Part shown: in pieces, positions 1 through 5,102 of the stretch
How positions within the stretch are numbered: the stretch's first letter is position 1
Layout of the letters: each line of letters opens with the position of its first letter
Assembly (NCBI GenBank): GCA_021820675.1
Contig: JAKADI010000084.1
Span: 1-6,944 of the forward strand
Source: Bacillota bacterium
GTDB lineage: Bacteria > Bacillota > Sulfobacillia > Sulfobacillales > Sulfobacillaceae
Reading direction: 5' to 3'
Length of the DNA stretch: 6,944 nt
Program-made: the position numbers and the translations under genes
The notes under the pieces: model-generated
The model's input: the letters and a program-made list of their open reading frames with translations, nothing else
Told to the model about the DNA's origin: nothing
Databases searched by the model: none

Positions 1-281
1 GAACTCAGCAGCGCGACTATCGCGACGATGGCGACTCCTAAAACAAGTACTGACATAAGAGGCCATCCAAACCCTAGCGCCAGCAATATGGCCCAAATCC
101 AAGCAATCGCTAACCAAGGATAAAATACAATGCCACGGGAATGAAACATGCGGTGAATCTCAAGAACACCTATTGCCGTTAACACCCCAACCCCCACGAC
201 TAGAGACCATCCTCCAAGATATACCAAGAGAATGATCACGGGAATTCCAAATGTCGCGGTTAGTATCCGAAGTCCCAGCAC
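1..281 (-). CDS. cdsA: Phosphatidate cytidylyltransferase (CDP-diglyceride synthase), N-terminal part
   Basis: CdsA makes CDP-diacylglycerol from phosphatidic acid and CTP in the membrane, the branch point of phospholipid synthesis. About 93 N-terminal residues are visible. They begin VLGLRILTATFGIPVIILLV, matching the family pattern of an Arg-containing start followed by closely packed hydrophobic helices. At least three membrane segments can be seen; the C-terminal signature lies outside the window. I chose the GTG at 281 because an AAGGAG site (290-295) stands 8 nt upstream and the frame has a stop at 294-296. That stop is the uppS stop codon, so both genes use the same frame, separated by TAA and four codons. 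The position directly after uppS is the standard operon order and is the main support for the name. The gene is cut by the window edge, not visibly damaged. Confidence 0.85.
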   Translation of the reverse strand, partial: MLGLRILTATFGIPVIILLVYLGGWSLVVGVGVLTAIGVLEIHRMFHSRGIVFYPWLAIAWIWAILLALGFGWPLMSVLVLGVAIVAIVALLS

Positions 282-293
282 ACCTGTTACTCC

Positions 294-1076
294 TTATTCC
301 CGAAGGCCACCAAAACGCCGGTCGCGTTTTTGGTAGGCGCGAATGGCCCTATGGAGCTCCGTCGGATTGAAATCTGGCCATAACGTATTGGTTACGTAGA
401 TCTCCGCATATGCAAGTTGCCATAAGAGAAAGTTTGATATTCGAAGTTCCCCACTCGAACGGATCAACAGATCCGGGTCAGGCAACCCAGCTGTGTCTAA
501 ATGGGCAGCAATCGCAGTAGCGGTGAGATAGCTATCAGGGGACAACGGGCGATGCTCATCGATCCAGCGATTAACCGCCCGGACCAGTTCATCCCGTCCA
601 CCATAGTTTAACGCGAGATTCAATACCATCCGCGTTTGATCAGCCGTTTCAGCCATGGCGTCTGCTATCGACCGTTGAGCCCGCGCTGGCAAACCGCCTA
701 TGTACCCAATGGTTTGAATGCGCACGCCTTCGGCTTTAAGTTCCTGGGTTTCTGATCGCAAATATTCGACTAATAAGTCCCAGAGGGCATCCACTTCGAC
801 CTGCGGCCTAGACCAATTTTCCGTAGAAAATGCATACACCGTCAAGACTTTTATACCCATTGCCGCACATTCTTTGACAATAGGCTTAAGAGCCTTTACA
901 CCGGCACGATGACCTTCGGCACGATTCAAGCCTCGCTGTCGAGCCCAGCGACCATTCCCATCCATAATAATAGCAATATGCCGGGGCAATTTGGCGTAAC
1001 GCGCAGGGTTTTGTGAATCCAGCATGAGGTGTTGCCGAGCATCTCTGTCCATCAAGCCTCCAAAAAAGCACGACAT
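294..1076 (-). CDS. uppS: Undecaprenyl diphosphate synthase (cis-prenyltransferase)
   Basis: UppS condenses eight isopentenyl diphosphates in cis onto farnesyl diphosphate to form the C55 carrier precursor for peptidoglycan and other wall polymers; it is a cytosolic, membrane-associated homodimer. All main family motifs are present: HIAIIMDGNGRWA at residues 33-45 with catalytic Asp39, FSTENW at 83-88, NYGGRDE at 157-163, DLLIRSSGELRISNF from 202 with the diphosphate-binding Arg206, Arg212 and Ser214, and WPDF near the end. The 260-aa length is usual for Firmicutes. The start is uncertain. ATG 1076 has only AGGG 5 nt upstream, while the internal ATG at 1052 (residue 9) has a strong GGAGG (1057-1061) but only 4 nt of spacing. 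Residues 1-28 are not conserved, so function does not decide it. It lies 12 nt after frr and directly before cdsA. Confidence 0.95.
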   Translation of the reverse strand: MSCFFGGLMDRDARQHLMLDSQNPARYAKLPRHIAIIMDGNGRWARQRGLNRAEGHRAGVKALKPIVKECAAMGIKVLTVYAFSTENWSRPQVEVDALWDLLVEYLRSETQELKAEGVRIQTIGYIGGLPARAQRSIADAMAETADQTRMVLNLALNYGGRDELVRAVNRWIDEHRPLSPDSYLTATAIAAHLDTAGLPDPDLLIRSSGELRISNFLLWQLAYAEIYVTNTLWPDFNPTELHRAIRAYQKRDRRFGGLRE

Positions 1077-1088
1077 AGTATCCCTAAA

Positions 1089-1646
1089 TCAGGGTGTCAA
1101 AATGTCCCGTTCTCGACCTTCCGCGATGCCGTCTAAATCCTTAATGTGACGATCCGTAAGTTTTTGGACGTCACTCTGGCCCCGTCGTTCATCGTCTTCC
1201 GTAATGATGTGTTCCTTTTGTTCAGACTTCAAGGCGTCGAGCGCTTCGCGGCGGATATTACGTATTGTCACTTTTTCTTCTTCCAGCCGCTTCCGTAATT
1301 GTTTGACGAGATCCTTACGCCGCTCTTCTGTCAGCATCGGTACACTAACCCGTAATACCGCACCATCGACCCGGACGGATACCCCTAAATCCGCTTTCAT
1401 AATGGCTTTCTCCATTGCCGCAATGGCATTGCGATCAAATGGCTGCACCACTAACATGCGGGATTCAGGAACGGAGATAGCCGCTAAGTGTTGCAAAGGT
1501 GTAATGGCACCATAATAATCCACAGGAATTTTTTCCAATAACCCTGGATGGGCTCGCCCGGCTCGCATCGAGTTAAGATCCCGCTCAAAAATGTCTACTG
1601 CCTTGTTCATTTTATTCTCAGCGTCACTCAAAATGTCCTTAAGCAT
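1089..1646 (-). CDS. frr: Ribosome recycling factor
   Basis: RRF works with EF-G to split the post-termination ribosome from mRNA and deacylated tRNA. The 185-aa length is typical. Domain I, a three-helix bundle, is formed by residues about 1-28 and 106-185. Domain II, the beta-rich insert, lies between, with MRAGRAHP at 27-34 and VDYYG at 42-46. Conserved [11 protein letters not shown] (105-115) and NIRREA (130-135) are present, including the arginines that contact 23S rRNA in known structures. The ATG at 1646 has GAGGAG 8 nt upstream. The first 8 nt overlap the end of pyrH (ATGCTTAA), which suggests translational coupling. No promoter is visible inside pyrH, so transcription is probably from the rpsB promoter or other upstream sites. 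Confidence 0.97.
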   Translation of the reverse strand: MLKDILSDAENKMNKAVDIFERDLNSMRAGRAHPGLLEKIPVDYYGAITPLQHLAAISVPESRMLVVQPFDRNAIAAMEKAIMKADLGVSVRVDGAVLRVSVPMLTEERRKDLVKQLRKRLEEEKVTIRNIRREALDALKSEQKEHIITEDDERRGQSDVQKLTDRHIKDLDGIAEGRERDILTP

Positions 1647-2370
1647 GATTATCGCTCCTCACAAAGGTACCAATGGGTTCGCCAAGCACAACTTTTCGGA
1701 TGTTACCATATTGGTTCATGTTAAATACGACAATAGGAATGTTGTTGTCCATACAGAGTGACGTTGCCGTTGCATCCATCACACGCAGATTTTCTTTTAA
1801 AACATCTAAATAACCAATTTCATCGAGTTTTTTGGCTTGCGGATTAGTTCGCGGATCTGCATCGTAGACTCCCGCCTCTTTCGTTGCCTTCAACATCACG
1901 TCAGCTTCGATCTCGGCTGCGCGCAGAGCTGCGGTCGTATCCGTTGAGAAGTAGGGATTACCGTTACCAGCCGCAAAAATAACCACTCGATTTTTTTCCA
2001 AATGATTTATGGCACGGCGACGAATATACGGCTCAGCAACCTCCTTCATCTCAATGGCGGTCTGCACTCTAACCGGTACCCCATGCTTCTCAAGAGCATC
2101 CATGAGCGCCAAAGCATTAATAACCGTGGCCAGCATACCCATGTAATCTGCGGTAGCACGGTCCATCCCCTTCGATGATCCTGATTGCCCTCGCCAAATG
2201 TTGCCTCCACCGACGACGACAGCCGTCTGTACACCTAAACTTAACACGTCCTTGATTTGGCGGGCAATACTATCCACAACGGTTGGGTCAATGCCATATC
2301 CTGCAGAGCCTGCCAGGGCCTCTCCTGACAGTTTGAGGACGATACGTCGATATTTGGACTGTTCGGACAT
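1639..2370 (-). CDS. pyrH: UMP kinase (bacterial hexameric type)
   Basis: PyrH phosphorylates UMP to UDP with ATP in pyrimidine nucleotide synthesis. It belongs to the amino-acid-kinase fold, is unrelated to eukaryotic UMP/CMP kinases, and is allosterically controlled by GTP and UTP in the family. At 243 aa it is normal length. Visible motifs are KLSGEAL at 13-19, the glycine loop GGGNIWRG at 54-61, [13 protein letters not shown] from residue 70, NPYFSTDT at 138-145 with the active-site [11 protein letters not shown], and YDADP at 169-173. The loop usually written GTGNP reads GNGNP here (135-139), a small departure that leaves the downstream TDT intact. The ATG has a strong GGGAGGAG site 5 nt upstream. 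The gene is 57 nt after tsf, with a hairpin in the gap, and overlaps frr by 8 nt. Confidence 0.97.
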   Translation of the reverse strand: MSEQSKYRRIVLKLSGEALAGSAGYGIDPTVVDSIARQIKDVLSLGVQTAVVVGGGNIWRGQSGSSKGMDRATADYMGMLATVINALALMDALEKHGVPVRVQTAIEMKEVAEPYIRRRAINHLEKNRVVIFAAGNGNPYFSTDTTAALRAAEIEADVMLKATKEAGVYDADPRTNPQAKKLDEIGYLDVLKENLRVMDATATSLCMDNNIPIVVFNMNQYGNIRKVVLGEPIGTFVRSDNHA

Positions 2371-2394
2371 TATTGCTCCTCCCTCTTTAGAGCG

Positions 2395-2425
2395 AACTAG
2401 AAGGGCACCATGTACCCTTCTAGTT
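2395..2425 (-). promoter_or_regulatory. Hairpin between tsf and pyrH
   Basis: A perfect 11-bp inverted repeat (AACTAGAAGGG / CCCTTCTAGTT) with a 9-nt spacer begins 2 nt after the tsf stop codon. No T-run follows on the minus strand, so a simple intrinsic terminator is unlikely. It may be a partial attenuator, a processing site or a 3'-end stabiliser that sets pyrH output relative to rpsB-tsf. The structure is seen directly; the role is inferred. Confidence 0.6.
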
Positions 2426-2427
2426 TG

Positions 2428-3063
2428 TTAAGTCAATGTGACAGGAACGGGAAATTCTTCCCCTTGACCAAAGTCTTCGCCTCGCTCAAAGCGGACAAAG
2501 CGCCGAACCACAATATGCTCCCCGAGTCGGGCAATATGTTCCTTCAAAAGTTGGTCCACGGTGACATCTGGATTTTTAACAAACGGTTGATCCAACAAAC
2601 AGATCTCTTTGAAGAATTTCTCAACGCGCCCATCGACCATTTTCTCTACAATGGCCGGAGGCTTACCTTCCTTTTGAGCTTGGACGCTGAGAATCTGTCG
2701 TTCATGTTCAATCGAATCTGCAGGTACCTGTTCTCGACTCACGAAGCGGGGATTGGCCGCCGCTATATGCATCGCAATATCATGCGCTAATGTGCGAAAA
2801 TCCACCGTGTTGGCCTCAAAATCAGTCTCGCAATTGATTTCTAGCAAAACTCCAATACGGCCTTGTAGGTGAATATAACTTTCGATTAAGCCTTCTTTGG
2901 CTTCCCGTCCCGCTTTTTTGGCCGCTTGGGCCAATCCACGCTCTCGCAGAATGTCAGTAGCTCGTTCAAAATCACCGTGTGCTTGCTCGAGTGCCCGTTT
3001 GCATTCCATCATTCCTGCACCCGTCATGTCACGCAGCTTTTTTACGTCGTTAGCGGATATCAC
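2428..3063 (-). CDS. tsf: Elongation factor Ts, short form
   Basis: EF-Ts is the guanine nucleotide exchange factor that recycles EF-Tu from GDP to GTP. I start it at the GTG at 3063, giving 211 aa, because GAGGAGG (3071-3077) stands exactly 7 nt upstream and ISANDVKKLRDMTGAGMMEC is the usual family start. The in-frame ATG at 3108 would add 15 non-conserved residues encoded by a hairpin and has no ribosome site. Residues about 1-55 form the UBA-like EF-Tu-binding domain. The TDF motif that contacts EF-Tu is at 80-82 (NCETDFEAN). FFKEICLLDQPFVKNP follows at about 140-155. The long coiled-coil and second core subdomain of the roughly 280-aa E. coli protein are missing, as in Thermus-type short forms. 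rpsB lies 66 nt upstream. Confidence 0.96.
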   Translation of the reverse strand: MISANDVKKLRDMTGAGMMECKRALEQAHGDFERATDILRERGLAQAAKKAGREAKEGLIESYIHLQGRIGVLLEINCETDFEANTVDFRTLAHDIAMHIAAANPRFVSREQVPADSIEHERQILSVQAQKEGKPPAIVEKMVDGRVEKFFKEICLLDQPFVKNPDVTVDQLLKEHIARLGEHIVVRRFVRFERGEDFGQGEEFPVPVTLT

Positions 3064-3070
3064 AAAAAAT

Positions 3071-3077
3071 CCTCCTC
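3071..3077 (-). promoter_or_regulatory. tsf ribosome binding site
   Basis: GAGGAGG, 7 nt before the GTG at 3063. It decides the tsf start over the upstream in-frame ATG at 3108. Confidence 0.85.
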
Positions 3078-3082
3078 GTAAG

Positions 3083-3106
3083 GAGAGCGACCTCACGGTC
3101 GCCCTC
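3083..3106 (-). promoter_or_regulatory. Hairpin with GUGA tetraloop between rpsB and tsf
   Basis: Two 10-nt arms (3083-3092 and 3097-3106) pair with one G-U and close a GTGA loop, which is a GNRA tetraloop in RNA. It lies between the rpsB stop and the tsf ribosome site, ending 5 nt before GAGGAGG. No T-run follows, so it looks more like an RNA stability, processing or protein-binding element than a terminator. It also shows that the ATG at 3108 lies in untranslated leader. Confidence 0.6.
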
Positions 3107-3129
3107 ATATGACAGTGGAATTTGCCGGA

Positions 3130-3855
3130 TTACTGGGCCTCAACAATCTCAGCTTGTCGTTCTTCAGCCATCCCACCTTGTCTTCCTTCAATCAAAGCAT
3201 CGGCCATCTTGCTTGTTAGCAATCTGACTGCTCGAATCGCGTCATCGTTTCCGGGAACAATGTAGTCAATTTCGTCAGGGTCACAGTTAGTATCAACAAT
3301 TCCCACAATCGGAATTCCGAGTTTCCTGGCTTCGGTTACCGCAATGTGTTCCTTGCGCGGATCGACAACAAACACGGCCGCAGGAAGTTGGTTCATCCCC
3401 TCAATGCCACCTAAATATTTTTCGAGCTTTTCTTTTTGGCGCATGAGAATGCTGACTTCTTTTTTCGGCAATCGTTCCCATTGTCCGCTTGTTTCTTGCT
3501 CTTTTAATTCAGCCAAACGCTTCACACGCTTTTTAATTGTGTCAAAATTAGTCAGCATACCACCCAACCACCGTTGATTTACATAATAATCGCCGGAGCG
3601 TTGAGCCTCTTCAGCCACAGCTTCTTGCGCCTGTTTTTTCGTACCGATGAACAACATACGTCCACCACTGGCACCAACTTGTCGAACGAAATTATAGGCT
3701 TCATCGACTTTTCGTACAGTCTTCTGTAAGTCAATGATATAAATCCCATTTCGTTCCGTAAAAATGTAGGGTTTCATTTTGGGATTCCAACGCCGAGTTT
3801 GGTGACCGAAGTGGACACCCGCTTCAAGCAGTTGCTTCATGGAAATGACAGCCAT
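3130..3855 (-). CDS. rpsB: Small ribosomal subunit protein uS2
   Basis: S2 is a late-assembling protein of the 30S subunit, located between head and body, and is needed for S1 binding in bacteria that have S1. At 241 aa it is full length. Diagnostic stretches are the start [67 protein letters not shown] and GIVDTNCDP with the NDDAIRA segment. The ATG at 3855 gives the canonical family N-terminus. AGGAGG lies at 3867-3872, somewhat far at 11 nt. It is the first gene of the operon, behind a strong promoter and a leader that can hide this ribosome site in a pseudoknot. S2 autoregulates rpsB-tsf in E. coli; whether it does so here is inference. Confidence 0.98.
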   Translation of the reverse strand: MAVISMKQLLEAGVHFGHQTRRWNPKMKPYIFTERNGIYIIDLQKTVRKVDEAYNFVRQVGASGGRMLFIGTKKQAQEAVAEEAQRSGDYYVNQRWLGGMLTNFDTIKKRVKRLAELKEQETSGQWERLPKKEVSILMRQKEKLEKYLGGIEGMNQLPAAVFVVDPRKEHIAVTEARKLGIPIVGIVDTNCDPDEIDYIVPGNDDAIRAVRLLTSKMADALIEGRQGGMAEERQAEIVEAQ

Positions 3856-3865
3856 TATTTTATAG

Positions 3866-3931
3866 ACCTCCTGGTTTTATCCTCCGCAATCCCCATCACT
3901 CGAAGCCTAGGCACCAGGGAAACGGATTGCG
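3866..3931 (-). promoter_or_regulatory. rpsB leader: possible pseudoknot over the ribosome site
   Basis: Stem 1 is a perfect 8-bp pairing, CGCAATCC (3924-3931) with GGATTGCG (3885-3892). Inside its loop CCTGGT (3913-3918) is complementary to ACCAGG (3870-3875), which overlaps the rpsB Shine-Dalgarno AGGAGG (3867-3872). The order is that of an H-type pseudoknot with connectors of 5, 20 and 9 nt. Leaders of this design serve feedback control of other ribosomal proteins such as S15 and S4. Binding by S2 is my inference. A second GGAGG (3881-3885) overlaps the 3' side of stem 1. Confidence 0.5.
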
Positions 3932-3954
3932 TGTGTGGTAAAAAATCCTATGGA

Positions 3955-3983
3955 ATTATAGCACGATCACCTCTCAGCATCAA
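3955..3983 (-). promoter_or_regulatory. Sigma-A type promoter of the rpsB operon
   Basis: The minus strand reads TTGATG (3978-3983, 4 of 6 to consensus), a spacer of exactly 17 bp, then TATAAT (3955-3960, 6 of 6). A start site near 3948 is expected from spacing, which gives an untranslated leader of about 93 nt before rpsB. It is the best promoter in the window and fits a highly expressed ribosomal operon. Confidence 0.85.
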
Positions 3984-3993
3984 GCATAGGTCA

Positions 3994-4011
3994 GTTGTGA
4001 CAGTTGTGACA
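3994..4011. repeat. Tandem 9-bp repeat upstream of the rpsB promoter
   Basis: GTTGTGACA occurs twice back to back on the plus strand (minus strand TGTCACAAC twice). With the predicted start at 3948 it lies at about -47 to -64, the usual place for an activator or an upstream contact site. It is flanked by a GTCAG/CTGAC inverted pair. It is not AT-rich, so it is not a classic UP element. No known regulator is recognised. Confidence 0.45.
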
Positions 4012-4130
4012 CTACTGACGCATGAATGTGGTCGGAAGTGATCCTTGGGAAGGGTCTCACAACGAAATGGGACCCGTGTGCGTATCGCGGACACAGGATG
4101 GATTCCCCACCGAGACCCACGCAGCCGAAA

Positions 4131-4152
4131 CGCCGTTCATCGGAGAACGGCG
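4131..4152. repeat. Perfect 8-bp inverted repeat
   Basis: CGCCGTTC and GAACGGCG are separated by 6 nt (ATCGGA). The hairpin would be very stable as RNA from either strand. It has no T-run and is not tied to any gene end. Confidence 0.5.
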
Positions 4153-4170
4153 CAAATGGCCCAAAGGCTT

Positions 4171-4428
4171 TCAAGATGCTCGGCAAGCGGGCGCGCCAGG
4201 CGCGTTATGGGGCGCCTCCATTGCGTCGTGGGTCGTCACTTCCTCCTCTTCCGGCTCGTGCCGGATGTTTAACTCCGGTTCCATAGGACCAAGTCCCTAG
4301 TATGCCGCTCCCCGTCGTGGATCCTCTTCCTAGCCTTGCCCAAGGAAGACCGCGCTTTCGTTATAAACGCCATTTGGTCGGGTGCCAAGAATCCGCGGCT
4401 TCTCCTCTGTTATAGGGTGTCCTGGCAT
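4171..4428 (-). pseudogene. Possible degraded coding frame with two TAG stops
   Basis: One minus-strand frame runs from an ATG at 4428 to a TGA at 4171-4173 and is interrupted only by TAG at 4330-4332 and 4297-4299. Its codons are G-rich in first position, as in real genes, and the predicted peptide is protein-like: 32 residues starting MPGHPITEEKPRILG, ten residues with DPRRGAAY, then a Glu-rich acidic part (EPEEEE). No Shine-Dalgarno site precedes the ATG. I do not recognise the family. A chance open frame in GC-rich DNA is the main alternative, so confidence is low. Confidence 0.2.
4250..4265. repeat. Perfect 6-bp inverted repeat, 4-nt loop
   Basis: TCCGGC and GCCGGA enclose TCGT. It is one of three compact hairpins in the unassigned region; taken alone it is weak evidence of function. 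Confidence 0.4.
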
Positions 4429-4437
4429 AGTCCGCGT

Positions 4438-4459
4438 GTTTTGGCGTTACCGCCAAAAC
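4438..4459 (-). terminator. Perfect 9-bp hairpin after the 4467-4925 gene
   Basis: GTTTTGGCG and CGCCAAAAC pair perfectly around a 4-nt loop, starting 7 nt beyond the stop of the minus-strand gene at 4467. The position suggests a terminator for that gene, but no T-run follows on either strand. It may instead protect the 3' end or belong to a structured RNA. Confidence 0.4.
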
Positions 4460-4466
4460 CCCGATC

Positions 4467-4925
4467 TCAGGGTATGCTTATCCGAACCGGTATTGATAGC
4501 GGGCCGAACGATGCCCTAACGCGTAGCTCATGGGGATGAGCTAGGATAATCCCGGTCAAATTTTTTGCCAACCCGGGCGATTCAATCTGGTGGTTGAAAT
4601 AGTGCAACATGGATCGATTCATATCCTGCATGAGTTGCTGCTGCAGGTGGCGTTCATTGGCAGGATTAATCCCCAAGGGAATACCATCTACCTGAATATT
4701 CACTGTATGTATCAGGTTCACCATACTACGATTAAGTGCAGGAGCGACCCTCTGTTGAACGTCGGCCGTAATGGCATGCTGGCGCAATTGATTAAGGCTC
4801 TGTGAAACTACGGACAACACCGCGTCAGGCGGAACCGAGAGGGATATCCCGATCACACTCAACCATACCACTTCGAGCAAAATCATTAACCCACTTCCAA
4901 CCAATATCCCTTTGACCCAATTCAA
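4467..4925 (-). CDS. Small membrane-anchored protein of unknown function
   Basis: This 152-aa protein is not one I recognise. Residues about 6-30 form one strong hydrophobic segment after a short N-terminus with a single Lys, so it is either a signal anchor or an uncleaved signal peptide with the rest outside the cell. The outer part is Gln/Asn-rich and mostly helical in character up to about residue 110, and it ends with an alternating beta-like segment (VRASFGPLSIPVRISIP). There are no cysteines and no known catalytic motif. The start is a TTG with GGAGG (4935-4939) 9 nt upstream, a good ribosome site. It diverges from the GH18 lipoprotein gene across 177 bp, so shared control and an envelope or spore-related role are possible, but that is inference. 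Confidence 0.8.
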   Translation of the reverse strand: MNWVKGILVGSGLMILLEVVWLSVIGISLSVPPDAVLSVVSQSLNQLRQHAITADVQQRVAPALNRSMVNLIHTVNIQVDGIPLGINPANERHLQQQLMQDMNRSMLHYFNHQIESPGLAKNLTGIILAHPHELRVRASFGPLSIPVRISIP

Positions 4926-5102
4926 ATCCGTTATCCTCCCCCACTTTAGCCCATAGCGATACCCTTACACTTCCAGTATGGCCTAATCCCTTTGCCGACA
5001 TAATAGGACTGCCATGGTTCGGTCTTCGTTAACAGGTCAAACCGTAGGACATCGATCTAGCCAGTTCAACGAATTACTATCTTTGGACAAGGAGGGGTAA
5101 CC
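4926..5102. other. Divergent intergenic region
   Basis: This 177-bp region lies between two divergent TTG-start genes and must hold both promoters unless they are read from elsewhere. I found no convincing -35/-10 pair for sigma-A in either direction and only poor partial matches to sporulation-type -10 boxes. Each gene has a clear Shine-Dalgarno site, GGAGG at 4935-4939 and AAGGAGG at 5089-5095. Confidence 0.4.
5089..5095 (+). promoter_or_regulatory. Ribosome binding site for the GH18 lipoprotein
   Basis: AAGGAGG, 7 nt before the TTG at 5103. It supports the non-ATG start, which also places a complete lipoprotein signal at the N-terminus. Confidence 0.8.

Larger units (their letters stand above)
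4013..4466. other. Gene-free GC-rich stretch with several hairpins
   Basis: About 450 bp lie between the rpsB promoter region and the end of the 4467-4925 gene. All six frames contain open stretches, but they overlap each other, lack clear ribosome sites and show no protein family I recognise. Three perfect hairpins are present, at 4131-4152, 4250-4265 and 4438-4459. I looked for conserved pieces of RNase P RNA, tmRNA, SRP RNA, T-box leaders, cobalamin riboswitches and group II intron ends and found none. It could be a decayed gene, a mobile remnant or an undescribed structured RNA; the sequence alone does not decide. Confidence 0.5.

Noticed and set aside
2410..2790. Plus-strand frame of 126 codons opposite tsf
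   Set aside because: It is antisense to a clear EF-Ts gene and has no family features; a shadow frame.
3980..4186. Minus-strand open frame of 68 codons upstream of rpsB
   Set aside because: It runs through the rpsB -35 region and the tandem repeat, has no Shine-Dalgarno site, and its predicted peptide resembles no known protein.
4022..4300. Three overlapping plus-strand frames of 75-92 codons
   Set aside because: They overlap in all frames, have no convincing ribosome sites and no recognisable domains; expected in GC-rich noncoding DNA.
4297..4332. TAG codons as pyrrolysine or another recoding signal
   Set aside because: No intact homologue, ribosome site or downstream element is visible, and chance or decay explains two TAG codons more simply.
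4336..4539. Plus-strand frame of 67 codons
   Set aside because: It overlaps the 3' end of the better supported minus-strand gene and lacks a ribosome site.
4926..5102. Possible sporulation-sigma or sigma-A promoters, for example around TATTAT and CATACT on the minus strand
   Set aside because: No -35 partner at suitable spacing could be found, so no promoter is called.
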